Assembly (NCBI RefSeq): GCF_014202215.1
Contig: NZ_JACHGB010000002.1
Location: forward strand, 372,001-436,000
Direction: 5' to 3'
Source of the DNA: Quisquiliibacterium transsilvanicum
GTDB taxonomy: Bacteria; Pseudomonadota; Gammaproteobacteria; Burkholderiales; Burkholderiaceae_E
Length of the DNA stretch: 64,000 bases
Part shown: positions 28,337 through 36,502 of the stretch, piece by piece
Layout: every line of letters begins with the position of its first letter
How positions within the stretch are numbered: the first letter of the stretch is position 1
Made by a program: the position numbers and the translations under genes
Notes under the pieces: model-generated
What the model was told of the DNA's origin: nothing
What the model saw: only the letters and a program-made list of their open reading frames with translations
The model's database searches: none

Positions 28337-29716
28337 TCAACGGCTCGGTTCCGACAGGCTCTCGGCCACCGAGGTCCACCGCGCGTCGCCGGGGGCGACG
28401 AAGTAGGTCGACCAAGCGCGGGCCAGCGTCTGCGGGCTCAACTCGGCGGGCGTGCTCTCATACAAGGAAAAGTCCCGGACCCTGCCGACGAGGTCGCGCG
28501 GGAAACAGGCCAGCAGCGCCCGGCCCTCCTTCTGGTGGCGCTCCGTCAGCAGCCACTCGAACGCGGCCTCGTCAAAATGCACCTGAAGTTCCTCGCACGT
28601 GTCCTTGAAGATCCGCCGGTAGCTCTCGCGGTCCGTCGGTCCCAGAAACATTTTGTAACCGAAGCGGCGCAGGAAGGCTTCATCGGCAAGCTGGTCGGGG
28701 CGGAGATTGGTGGAGAACACAACGGTCATGTCGAATGGGACGATGAACTTGAATCCGTTGTGAAGCGACAGATAGTCGCGCCGACGGTCGAGCGGGACGA
28801 TCCAGCGGTTCATCAGTTCCCGCGGCGACACGAGCTGGCGGCCGAGATCGTCGACGATGAACAGCCCGCCGTTGGCCTTGAGGTGCGGCGGCGCCTGGTA
28901 ATAACGGGTGCCGGCGTCGAACTGGAGGTCCAGCATGGACAGCGTCAGCTCGCCGCCTGTGATCACCACTGGCCGGTGGCAGGGAACCCAGCGTTCGTCG
29001 ATGTCGGAGCGCACCATCGGCGTTTCGCCGCCGGCTTCTCCGCCGGCTTCCGCGACCGGCGTGTGCACCAGCGGGTCGAATACCTGGATGACTTCGCCGC
29101 CGACGAGGATCGCGTGCGGCACTGCGATGATGCCCGGCAGCAGCGAAACCAGATGCTCGGCCAGGAAGGTCTTGCCGCTGCCTGCTGGTCCATACAGGAG
29201 TATGGCGCGGCCGGAATTCATCGCGGCACCCATCTGATCCACGGTGTCGCGGGCGATCACCAGACCCTCGAAGGCTTTGCGCACCGAGGCGGCGTCCAGC
29301 AGCAGGTGGCTCATCGACTGAGCCCGCACCATCGCCTGGTACTCGCTCAGCGTGACCGGTGCCGGGCCGGCGTACTGGCAGCGCTCGAGCGCCTCTACCG
29401 CGCGTTCGCGCCCGGCGTCGGTGAGCTTGTACTCCGCGTCGGCCTCGGTGGCGCCCTGCAGGCTGGCTTCCACGTAGCGTTCGCTGCGCATGAACCTGAG
29501 CACTTCGGCGCACAGGCTGGGCGGCAGGCGTACCGCCTCGGCCATTTCCATGAGCCGCAGCCGTCCCCGCAGGAACAGCAGCTTGCCGGTCAGTTCGACC
29601 AGGAAGTTGTGCGGGAGGCCGAGACGGGAGAGGTCGCGCGGGGCGCGTGGGCGCAGGGCGACGGGGACGCTGCCGCGGCGGGCGTTACTGTGATCGGTGT
29701 CGGCGGAGGCGGTCAT
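28337..29716 (-). CDS. MoxR-like AAA+ ATPase of the Tad locus
   Basis: A 459-residue AAA+ ATPase. An N-terminal region of about 170 residues looks like a winged-helix or adaptor segment (FLVELTGKLLFLRGRLRL). The ATPase core has Walker A LLYGPAGSGKTFLAEH near residue 180, Walker B GGLFIVDDLGRQL, and the sensor 1 and Arg finger region (VVFSTNLRPD, EAFLRRFGYKMF). The ATG at 29716 overlaps the prepilin peptidase stop (ATGA), which excludes the longer open frame that reads through the pilin genes. The ATPase is distinct from TadA; its client is not known. Confidence 0.85.
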   Translation of the reverse strand: MTASADTDHSNARRGSVPVALRPRAPRDLSRLGLPHNFLVELTGKLLFLRGRLRLMEMAEAVRLPPSLCAEVLRFMRSERYVEASLQGATEADAEYKLTDAGRERAVEALERCQYAGPAPVTLSEYQAMVRAQSMSHLLLDAASVRKAFEGLVIARDTVDQMGAAMNSGRAILLYGPAGSGKTFLAEHLVSLLPGIIAVPHAILVGGEVIQVFDPLVHTPVAEAGGEAGGETPMVRSDIDERWVPCHRPVVITGGELTLSMLDLQFDAGTRYYQAPPHLKANGGLFIVDDLGRQLVSPRELMNRWIVPLDRRRDYLSLHNGFKFIVPFDMTVVFSTNLRPDQLADEAFLRRFGYKMFLGPTDRESYRRIFKDTCEELQVHFDEAAFEWLLTERHQKEGRALLACFPRDLVGRVRDFSLYESTPAELSPQTLARAWSTYFVAPGDARWTSVAESLSEPSR

Positions 29717-30249
29717 CGTGCGCTCGATTGCAGGTAGATCCAAGTCAGCGTGCCGGCGGCGAGCGCCACGCCGTAGGGGAGCCGCGCGGCGGAGTTGCCG
29801 CGGAGGTCGGCGTCGGGGCCCGTCGCGCCCTGCATGCGCAGCAGCAGTCCGGTGAACATGAGCCGCAGGTTCTCGACGGCAGCCTTCCTGCGCCGGCCAG
29901 CCAGCATCACTGCCAGTGCGAGCAGGCCGCCGGCGATCATTCCATACAGGCCGCACATGAGCGCCCCGGTCGGTCCTGCGAAGCTGCCGACGGCTGCAAG
30001 CATCTTGACGTCGCCAGCACCGAGCACTCTGAAGGCGAAGAAGGGCAGCAGCATCAGAAGGCCCGCGGCGATGCCCAGGCCGGAGTCCACGAGGCCCGGC
30101 AGGCCTGCGACGAAAACCGAAGCCGACAGACCGGTGATCGCAGCAGCGAGGTTCAACCAGTTGGGAATCCGCCGGGAGTGGAGATCGATGGCAGCCGCAA
30201 CGATCACGAAGGCGGCCAGCGGAAGAAGATGGGGGCTCATGCTGTGCAA
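29713..30249 (-). CDS. tadV: Flp prepilin peptidase TadV/CpaA
   Basis: A 178-residue A24-family membrane protease that cleaves the Flp leader. The two catalytic Asp motifs are present: AIDLHSRRIPNWL near residue 21 and LGAGDVKMLAAVG near residue 77. Six hydrophobic helices are predicted. As usual for TadV it lacks the N-methylation domain of PilD. It lies 54 bases after the second Flp gene and overlaps the AAA+ ATPase gene. Confidence 0.93.
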   Translation of the reverse strand: MHSMSPHLLPLAAFVIVAAAIDLHSRRIPNWLNLAAAITGLSASVFVAGLPGLVDSGLGIAAGLLMLLPFFAFRVLGAGDVKMLAAVGSFAGPTGALMCGLYGMIAGGLLALAVMLAGRRRKAAVENLRLMFTGLLLRMQGATGPDADLRGNSAARLPYGVALAAGTLTWIYLQSSAR

Positions 30250-30303
30250 TCGGTCGATCGAGAGCCCAAGTGAGAGCGAGATCTGCCCGGAGCGAGACCC
30301 TTC

Positions 30304-30489
30304 TCAGGCACCGCTTACGATGGCCAGGATCTTCGACGAAATGGTCGCGAAGATCGGATTGAGGTCGAACTCGGAGACGGCCAGCGCGATGGCGGCAGCC
30401 ACGAAGGCGACGACGATCGCGTACTCGGAAGCCGCTGCACCCTGTTCGTCCCAAGCGAAAGAGCGGATCCTGTGGATGATGATGTCCAT
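30304..30489 (-). CDS. flp: Flp-family pilin 2
   Basis: A 61-residue prepilin. The Flp cleavage motif is present: G followed by AAASEY (the G-x4-E-Y pattern), then a hydrophobic helix (AIVVAFVAAAIALAVSEF). The ATG at 30489 gives a leader of about 20 residues; the open frame upstream of it is not leader-like. It differs from the first pilin in leader and C-terminus (FATISSKILAIVSGA). The gene lies 114 bases after flp1, with a strong hairpin in between. Confidence 0.92.
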   Translation of the reverse strand: MDIIIHRIRSFAWDEQGAAASEYAIVVAFVAAAIALAVSEFDLNPIFATISSKILAIVSGA

Positions 30490-30543
30490 TCTCGTTGTTC
30501 TCCGCAGGCTTGGAAGCCGGGACGATCCAGGGCAACCTGTTTC

Positions 30544-30581
30544 GCTGGGCGCGGCGAAGAGCCTGCCTCGCCGCACCCAGC
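30544..30581 (-). terminator. Intercistronic hairpin between the two Flp pilin genes
   Basis: GCTGGGCGCGGCGA at 30544-30557 pairs with TCGCCGCACCCAGC at 30568-30581 with a single mismatch (14-position stem, 10-base loop). It follows the first pilin stop by about 20 bases on the minus strand. No T-run follows, so it is better read as a partial terminator or 3' RNA stabiliser that raises pilin 1 over the downstream genes. Confidence 0.55.
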
Positions 30582-30603
30582 AGCCTCAGTTGCCAGACTT
30601 GGC

Positions 30604-30789
30604 TTAGGCGCCGTTGATCAGCCCCTTCACCTTGTTGCCGACGGTCGTGAAGATCCCGTTCAGATCGAAGAGCGCGACCGCGGCGGCGACGGCCGCAGCG
30701 ATGAACGCCACTAGGATCGCGTACTCGGCCGCGGCGGCGCCGTCTTCTTCGCGGGCCAGGCTGGAAACCAGGGTCTTGATCGATTGCAT
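30604..30789 (-). CDS. flp: Flp-family pilin 1 (probable major pilin)
   Basis: A 61-residue prepilin at the head of the Tad operon. The leader MQSIKTLVSSLAREEDG ends at the processing Gly; the mature form starts AAAAEYAILVAF with the conserved Glu and Tyr. AGGAG lies six bases before the ATG. First position, a good ribosome site and a following hairpin point to the major structural pilin. Confidence 0.94.
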   Translation of the reverse strand: MQSIKTLVSSLAREEDGAAAAEYAILVAFIAAAVAAAVALFDLNGIFTTVGNKVKGLINGA

Positions 30790-31369
30790 TTGAAACTCCT
30801 GTACGTTTGATTGACAGAAACAAGGGTGCGGAACACGGGCCTTTCAGCCCTGGCCGAAGTGCCGTGGTCCTTTGCCGGCCCGCACTTCCTGCCGTCCAGC
30901 GACTTCCTTCGGTCGACCGGACATGGCTGCATGGTAGCCACCGAAATCCGATTCTTATGTGCAAAGTTCACGGTAAACCCATTGGGACGGGTCGCAACTT
31001 CGACGATCTAGCCCGCTTCGCGCGCCGTCGAGCAATTTCTACTCGGGTGGCCCATCCAAATGGGTGGGTCGCCGCCCGGTCGATGAATGATTTTGCCCCG
31101 CATGCAAGCGTGTAAAGAGGGCGACTGGCGTCGGCGGATCAACGACGCCGACAGGCGGAGCTCGGACGCGCCTGTCTGGACGCGATGCCTGTGATGTGCC
31201 TCCGCACGCCTTCGTCGGAACGATTCGGGAGGCCCGCGTGGTACCGGGCGACGCCGTGGCGTGGCGATCTCGTGACCTGTGCCGCCGCGCCGCCGTTTTA
31301 TGGTCTACTTTCGCCCTTGCAGACCCCCCGGTCGCCCCCGCGGCACCCCCCAGCAGCGAGCCCCCCGCC
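30790..31369. other. 580-base intergenic region before the Tad operon and the decarboxylase
   Basis: This divergent region should hold the Tad operon promoter (minus) and the decarboxylase promoter (plus). Base composition is visibly less GC-rich around 30940-30980. On the minus strand TTTACC followed by AAGAAT after 15 bases is only a weak promoter match. No sigma-54 site is seen. Open frames here have no protein-like features. Confidence 0.4.
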
Positions 31370-33616
31370 ATGAAATTCCGTTTCCCCGTGATCATCATCG
31401 ACGAAGACTGGAAGGCCGAGTCCTCCAGTGGTCTCGGCATCCGCGCGCTGGCCAAGGCCATCGAGGATCAGGGCATCGAGGTGGTGGGCGGCTTCACCTA
31501 CGTCGACGTCACGATGGTGGCCAACCAGGCGGCGCGGGCTTCGGCCTTCATCGTCTCCATCGACGATGAGGAGATCGGCGAGGAGGGCGAGGAGAGCACG
31601 GCGATCAAGGAGCTGAAGAAGTTCATCGTCGAGACGCGCCGGCGCAACGCGCACATCCCCATCTTCCTGTTTGGCGAGACGCGCACCTCGCAGCACATCC
31701 CCAACGACATCCTGAAGGAGTTGCACGGCTTCATTCACATGTTCGAGGACACGCCGGAGTTCGTGGCGCGCAACATCCTGCGCGAGGCCAACAACTACCT
31801 GAACTCGCTGTCGCCGCCCTTCTTCAAGGCGCTGGTGCACTACGCCAACGACGGCTCCTATTCCTGGCACTGCCCGGGGCACTCGGGCGGGGTGGCCTTC
31901 CTGAAGAGCCCGGTGGGGCAGATGTTCCACCAGTTCTTCGGCGAGAACATGCTGCGCGCGGACGTCTGCAACGCGGTGGACGAACTGGGCCAGCTGCTGG
32001 ACCACACCGGTCCGGTGGCGGCCTCCGAGCGCAACGCGGCGCGCATCTTCGGTTGCGACCATCTGTACTTCGTGACCAACGGCACGTCGACGTCGAACAA
32101 GATCGTCTGGCACAGCAACGTGGGTTCGGACGACATCGTGCTGGTGGACCGCAACTGCCACAAGTCCATCCTGCACGCGATCATGATGACCGGCACGGTG
32201 CCGATCTTCCTGCAGCCCACGCGCAACCACCTGGGCATCATCGGGCCCATCCCGCTCGCGGAGTTCGACCCCGTCAGCATCCAGCGCAAGATCGACGCCA
32301 ACCCGCTGGTCAAGGACAAGACGGCCAAGCCGCGGGTGCTGACCATCACGCAGTCCACCTACGACGGCGTGATCTACAACGTGGAGCGCATCAAGGAGAC
32401 GCTGGGCGATTTCGTCGACACGCTGCACTTCGACGAGGCCTGGCTGCCGCACGCGGTCTTCCATCCCTTCTATCACGAGTTCCACGCCATCGGCCCGGAC
32501 CGGCCGCGCAGCAAGGAGGCGATGGTCTTTGCCACGCAGAGCACGCACAAGCTGCTTGCCGGCCTGTCGCAGGCCTCGCAGATCCTGGTACAGGAGTCGG
32601 AGACGCGACAACTGGACCGCTACCGGTTCAACGAGGCATTCCTGATGCACATGTCCACCAGCCCGCAGTACGCCATCATCGCGTCCTGCGACGTGGCTGC
32701 GGCGATGATGGAGCCGCCCGGCGGCACCGCGCTGGTGGAGGAGTCGATCTTCGAGTCGCTGGAGTTCCGCCGCGCGATGCGCAAGGTGGACGCCGAGTTC
32801 GGCGCCGACTGGTGGTTCCAGGTGTGGGGGCCGGACGAGCTCGCCGCCAACGGCCTGGGTGGGCGCGAGGGCTGGTTCCTGCGCTCCGGCGACGACTGGC
32901 ATGGCTTCGAGCAGCTGGCCGACGGCTTCAACATGCTCGACCCGATCAAGGCCACCATCGTCACCCCGGGCCTGGACATCAAGGGCGAGTTCTCGCAGTC
33001 GGGCATCCCGGCGGCCATCGTCACCAAGTACCTGGCCGAGCATGGTGTAGTGGTCGAGAAGACCGGCCTCTATTCCTTCTTCGTGATGTTCACCATCGGC
33101 ATCACCAAGGGCCGCTGGAACACGCTGGTGACCGAGCTGCAGCAGTTCAAGATGGACTACGACAGCAACCAGCCCTTGTGGCGCGTGATGCCCGAGTTCA
33201 TCGCCGCCCATCCGAGCTACGAGCGCGTGGGCCTGCGCGACCTGGCCCAGCAGATCCACGAGGAGTACCGCCGCCACGACGTCGCGCGGGTCACCACCGA
33301 GATGTACCTGTCGGACATGGTGCCGGTGATGAAGCCTTCGGACGCCTACGAGTGCCTGGCCCACCGCAAGGTGGACCGCGTGCCCATCGACGACCTGGTT
33401 GGCCGCGTCACCACTATGCTGGTCACGCCCTATCCGCCGGGCATCCCGCTGCTGATCCCGGGCGAGCGCTTCAACAGGTCCATCGTGGAATACCTGCAGT
33501 TCGCGCGCGACTTCAACAAGCGCTTCCCGGGCTTCCACACCGACGTGCACGGGCTGGTGGTGGAGAAGGGGCCGCAGGGCGACGAGTACTTCGTCGACTG
33601 CGTGCAGGCCGGGTAA
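31370..33616 (+). CDS. Orn/Lys/Arg decarboxylase, PLP fold type I
   Basis: A 748-residue inducible-type amino acid decarboxylase that converts arginine, lysine or ornithine to the diamine in the cytoplasm, consuming a proton. The N-terminal receiver-like wing domain covers about 1-130 (FPVIIIDEDWKAESSSGLG). The PLP domain has CPGHSGGVAFL, LHFDEAWLPHA and the Schiff-base motif STHKLLAGLSQAS (Lys394). The C-terminal domain is complete. The FDEAW and STHKLL..LSQAS context is closer to AdiA-type arginine decarboxylases, but substrate choice needs structure-based comparison. The open frame upstream of the ATG at 31370 is not coding. It is a single gene, convergent with the RDD gene. Confidence 0.9.
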   Translation: MKFRFPVIIIDEDWKAESSSGLGIRALAKAIEDQGIEVVGGFTYVDVTMVANQAARASAFIVSIDDEEIGEEGEESTAIKELKKFIVETRRRNAHIPIFLFGETRTSQHIPNDILKELHGFIHMFEDTPEFVARNILREANNYLNSLSPPFFKALVHYANDGSYSWHCPGHSGGVAFLKSPVGQMFHQFFGENMLRADVCNAVDELGQLLDHTGPVAASERNAARIFGCDHLYFVTNGTSTSNKIVWHSNVGSDDIVLVDRNCHKSILHAIMMTGTVPIFLQPTRNHLGIIGPIPLAEFDPVSIQRKIDANPLVKDKTAKPRVLTITQSTYDGVIYNVERIKETLGDFVDTLHFDEAWLPHAVFHPFYHEFHAIGPDRPRSKEAMVFATQSTHKLLAGLSQASQILVQESETRQLDRYRFNEAFLMHMSTSPQYAIIASCDVAAAMMEPPGGTALVEESIFESLEFRRAMRKVDAEFGADWWFQVWGPDELAANGLGGREGWFLRSGDDWHGFEQLADGFNMLDPIKATIVTPGLDIKGEFSQSGIPAAIVTKYLAEHGVVVEKTGLYSFFVMFTIGITKGRWNTLVTELQQFKMDYDSNQPLWRVMPEFIAAHPSYERVGLRDLAQQIHEEYRRHDVARVTTEMYLSDMVPVMKPSDAYECLAHRKVDRVPIDDLVGRVTTMLVTPYPPGIPLLIPGERFNRSIVEYLQFARDFNKRFPGFHTDVHGLVVEKGPQGDEYFVDCVQAG

Positions 33617-33650
33617 TAGACGAGGGGAAGCAGACGAGGGGAAGCCGCGC

Positions 33651-34109
33651 TCAGCGGCTGATGTGCACCAGCCGCGTCCCCGTCGCCAGGTCGTAAAGCG
33701 TGCGGTGGTCGCGGTCCGCCAGCGCCCAGAGGAAGGGCACCAGCATCAGCAGCCACAGCGCGCCGTGCACGAAGCTGCCGGCCGCTGCGGCGATCACCAG
33801 CATCGCGAACGCGGCGACGAAGCGCAGGAAGGCCTGGCCCCGGCGCAGCGGCGAGCCCTCTTCGGTCACCACGGTCACCATCATCGTTTTCATCGGCAGC
33901 GTGCGGCGGCCCTCGCTCCACGACCAGGTGAAGTAGGCGGCCAGCACCAGGAACACGAAGCCCTGGAAGGCCCAGCGCAGCGGCCCCGGCGCGCCCTTGA
34001 ACTGCACCAGCGCCGAGAAGCCGTAGCCGAAGAAGAAGAGCACCCCGAACAGCAGGATGCACTCGTAGGCGATGCACATCATGCGCCGCCAGGGGCTGGC
34101 CGGCGGCAT
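33651..34109 (-). CDS. RDD-family membrane protein
   Basis: A 152-residue protein with four hydrophobic helices and the RDD-family ending DHRTLYDLATGTRLVHI. Function of the family is unclear; some members act in transport. The ATG at 34109 shares its A with the stop of the DUF3106 gene (TGATG), so it is the last gene of the ECF sigma operon. It converges on the decarboxylase gene with a 34-base gap. Confidence 0.82.
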   Translation of the reverse strand: MPPASPWRRMMCIAYECILLFGVLFFFGYGFSALVQFKGAPGPLRWAFQGFVFLVLAAYFTWSWSEGRRTLPMKTMMVTVVTEEGSPLRRGQAFLRFVAAFAMLVIAAAAGSFVHGALWLLMLVPFLWALADRDHRTLYDLATGTRLVHISR

Positions 34110-35164
34110 CACTTCGCGGCTCCGCCAGCGGGCTTGCCGTTGGCGGCCGGCTGCGGCTTCTCCGGGTCCCAGATCCACTTGAACAGGCGTCGCCAAAGCG
34201 GCTGCGCGGCCTCCTTGGCCAAGCCAGTGGGCGCGCCGGCGTGGCGGGCGGCGGTGTTGCTGGTCCAGCCGGCCTGCCGCAGCACGGCCTGCTGCTCGGG
34301 CGTCATCTGCTGGTACTGCTCCCAGGTGGCCACGCGCTGCTCCTTGGGCAGCTGCTTGGCCAGCCGGTAGTTGTTGCGGGCCAGCCGCCGCTGCTCGGGC
34401 GTCAGCGCCGCCCACTCGCGGATGCGCTTCTCGGCCCGGGCGCGGGTTGGGCCATCCATTTTCGGCAGGCGGGTCGCCAGCGTGAGCCAGGGGCGCTTCT
34501 CGGCCTGCGTCAGGGTGTTCCACTGCGATTCGAGAGGGGCAAGGATCTTGCGCTGCGAATCGCTCAGCTCGGACCACAGCGGCTGCACCAGCGGCAGCAG
34601 CGAGCGGCCCCCGGGGGCGGCAGAAGCCTGCGGGGCGGCGCGCGCGGGTGCGGCGGCGGACGAGGGCGCTCCAGCGGAAACAGCCGCGGCAGCCGGTGCG
34701 GGCGCTGCAGGCGACGCAGACGGGGCAGGCGCCGCAGGCGGCGCGGTACTGCCGCCTGCCTGGGTGGCCTGCGCGCCGACATCCCCCACGGTGTCGGACC
34801 CGGCGCCAGGCGCAGAGGCGCCAGCCGGGGCGGCGCTGACCGCGCCCGCCACGGGTTCGTAGGGCACCTTCGACGGCTCGGCGCCGCTGGCGAGTCCAGC
34901 GGGTGCCAGCGCGGGGCCCGTCACCGGGGAGGCCGGCGCTGCGGGCGAAGCGGGCGCGCTGGAGGCCGCAGGCGCGGATGCGGGCTGCGCCGGCGCGGAA
35001 TGCGCCGGTGGAGCCCCCGCGGCCGGCTGCTCGGCCGACACGGGGTCCGATGCGCTCACCGTGGCAAGCGCAAGCCCCAGCATCAGCGTGCAGCCCATGC
35101 CGACCGGGCGCTGGGCGCGCGCCGGCAGCGCGCTCAGCGATGCAGGGCGCCGGGACCGGCTCAT
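34109..35164 (-). CDS. DUF3106-domain secreted protein, Ala/Pro-rich
   Basis: A 351-residue protein with a signal peptide (MLGLALATVSASDPVSA region), then about 150 residues of Ala, Pro, Ser and Gly low complexity. The DUF3106 domain at about 195-305 contains WNTLTQAEKRPWLTLATR, EKRIREWAALTPEQRR and WEQYQQMTPEQQA, in which short helix-turn units repeat. A basic C-terminus follows (WRRLFKWIWDPEKPQP). The function is unknown. The start at 35164 overlaps the DUF3619 stop (ATGA). Confidence 0.78.
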   Translation of the reverse strand: MSRSRRPASLSALPARAQRPVGMGCTLMLGLALATVSASDPVSAEQPAAGAPPAHSAPAQPASAPAASSAPASPAAPASPVTGPALAPAGLASGAEPSKVPYEPVAGAVSAAPAGASAPGAGSDTVGDVGAQATQAGGSTAPPAAPAPSASPAAPAPAAAAVSAGAPSSAAAPARAAPQASAAPGGRSLLPLVQPLWSELSDSQRKILAPLESQWNTLTQAEKRPWLTLATRLPKMDGPTRARAEKRIREWAALTPEQRRLARNNYRLAKQLPKEQRVATWEQYQQMTPEQQAVLRQAGWTSNTAARHAGAPTGLAKEAAQPLWRRLFKWIWDPEKPQPAANGKPAGGAAK

Positions 35165-35583
35165 TCCTGGGTGTTCTTGATGTAGACGCCGAAGCCGCGG
35201 TCGACGTAGGCGGAGATCGGAACGTCGTCGGTGAGCACCGCCAGGTCGATGTCGGCGGCTTCGTCGGCCCGGTCCATTTCGGACCACTCGGAGATGACGA
35301 ACAGGCCGCCGGCCAGCACCAGCGCCGAGAGCGTGCTCATGGCCAGCCAGCCCCAGCGCGCAGGCCCGCGGTCGCGCGTCGGCATGCCGCCGAGCGTGAG
35401 CGCCCCGGCGCCGTGGCTGAAGGGCAGGGCGGTGGCGGCCTGCGGGACCTCGCGGGGCTCGATCAGCCGCGCCAGCGCAGTCTGTCGGGCGGCCTGCAGG
35501 CGATAGGACACGCGATAGGGCAGCCGCTCGGCCGATTCCTCGAGTGCGAGCCGGATCTGCTCGGCGAATTGCTGTTCGTTCAT
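35161..35583 (-). CDS. DUF3619-family single-pass membrane protein
   Basis: A 140-residue protein. The N-terminal 75 residues are cytoplasmic by charge (LALEESAERLPYRVSYRL). One helix spans about 85-105 (GWLAMSTLSALVLAGGLFVI). A short acidic C-terminal tail would be periplasmic. Its place directly after an ECF sigma gene, with an ATGA overlap, and its topology are those of an anti-sigma factor, but it has no zinc-finger motif, so this role is inference. Confidence 0.78.
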   Translation of the reverse strand: MNEQQFAEQIRLALEESAERLPYRVSYRLQAARQTALARLIEPREVPQAATALPFSHGAGALTLGGMPTRDRGPARWGWLAMSTLSALVLAGGLFVISEWSEMDRADEAADIDLAVLTDDVPISAYVDRGFGVYIKNTQE

Positions 35584-36149
35584 AGTGTGATTCCCCTGGC
35601 CTTGAGGGCGCGGGCCAGTGCGTGAGTGGCTCTGGAGCAGTGTGTCTTGACGCTGCCTTCGGAGCACCCCATGGCAGACGCCGTCTCCGCCACGTCCATT
35701 TCCTCCCAGTAACGCATCAGGAAGGCCTCGCGTTGACGCGCTGGCAGCTTGCCGATTTCGGCTTCGATCGCGCCGAGCACCTGGGCCCGTTCCACCTGGT
35801 CGGCGGCGCTCTCGGCGCGCGGCGAGCCTTCCTGGGCCTCGAGCATGTCGAGCGGATCGTAGTCGGATCCGTCGCTATCCTTCGGTATCAGCGAAGAAAA
35901 CAGCGTCGTCCAGGTATTGCGGACCTTCTGGCGCCTGAAGTGGTCGGTGATCCCGTTCTGGAGGATCCGATGGAACAGCATCGGCAGCTCCGCCGCCGGC
36001 TTGTCGGCGTACTTCTCGGCCAGCTTCAGCATCGCGTCCTGCACCAGGTCCAGCGAGGCATCCTCGTCGCGCACGGCGAACATCGCGTGCTTGAAGGCGC
36101 GGCGTTCGATCGAGGCGAGAAAGTCGGAGAGCTCCTGGCGGCTGGCCAT
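35580..36149 (-). CDS. RNA polymerase ECF sigma factor, RpoE-like
   Basis: A 189-residue ECF sigma factor with region 2 (SLDLVQDAMLKLAEKY, FHRILQNGITDHFRRQ) and region 4 (LPARQREAFLMRYWEEMDVAE, CSEGSVKTHCSRATHAL). The linker of about 35 residues is long for the class. It heads a four-gene unit with DUF3619, DUF3106 and RDD genes, all joined by overlaps, an arrangement typical of Burkholderiales. The inducing signal is unknown. It is divergent from ilvB. Confidence 0.93.
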   Translation of the reverse strand: MASRQELSDFLASIERRAFKHAMFAVRDEDASLDLVQDAMLKLAEKYADKPAAELPMLFHRILQNGITDHFRRQKVRNTWTTLFSSLIPKDSDGSDYDPLDMLEAQEGSPRAESAADQVERAQVLGAIEAEIGKLPARQREAFLMRYWEEMDVAETASAMGCSEGSVKTHCSRATHALARALKARGITL

Positions 36150-36218
36150 TGCGAGGCGGTCTGCGGTCGGCGAGCGCGCATCCTATCAGGTCGCAGGCCG
36201 ATGCACCGGTCTGGCGCC

Positions 36219-36247
36219 TTGACCCTGGTGTTGCGGTGCAGTATCCT
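36219..36247 (+). promoter_or_regulatory. Sigma-70 promoter of ilvBHC
   Basis: TTGACC at 36219-36224 and TATCCT at 36242-36247 are separated by 17 bases, a strong housekeeping-type match. Transcription would start near 36254, giving a leader of about 250 bases before the ilvB ATG. Confidence 0.75.
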
Positions 36248-36253
36248 CCCGCG

Positions 36254-36502
36254 CTTACCCAGGACGGCTCCCGAGCGGCCTAGATGGCTGCACCAGGGAG
36301 CCGTTGTCTTTCAGTCTGCGGGCACACCCGCAAGCAGACGCCAAAGACGCGCATGCCGCCACGGCGCCTCACAAGGGCGTTCGGGCGGCGTCCGATCAAT
36401 ATCTCGCAGGCCCCGTCGCAAGGTCTGCGTCGAGGCGCGAGCCATGGTGGCTTCGCGCGTTGGCGCCGGCGGGCGGGCTCCCTCGGTCTTGAAAGGAAGA
36501 TC
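36254..36502 (+). ncRNA. Structured ilvB leader RNA (candidate cis-regulatory element)
   Basis: The predicted 5' leader has a strong stem close to its start. CGGCTCCC at 36265-36272 pairs with GGGAGCCG at 36296-36303, and inside it GCGGCC pairs with GGCTGC around the loop TAGAT. A second hairpin follows, TGCGGG (36317-36322) with CCCGCA (36327-36332) around CACA. No Ile/Val/Leu-rich leader peptide is seen, so classical ribosome-mediated attenuation is not supported. Betaproteobacterial ilvB leader motifs (ilvB-OMG) are described; membership needs a covariance-model search. The rest of the 353-base gap from 36150 shows no gene. Confidence 0.55.

Noticed and set aside
29717-30964. A possible 875-residue version of the Tad-locus AAA+ ATPase reading through the prepilin peptidase and pilin genes
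   Set aside because: The extension is Arg-rich low-complexity sequence that overlaps real genes in another frame; the ATGA overlap fixes the start at 29716.
30790-31000. A sigma-54 promoter for the Flp/Tad operon
   Set aside because: I looked for GG and GC elements with correct spacing on the minus strand and found none.
30807-31115. A 102-codon frame in the gap before the decarboxylase
   Set aside because: No ribosome site, no domain, and it lies in the region expected to hold the Tad operon promoter.
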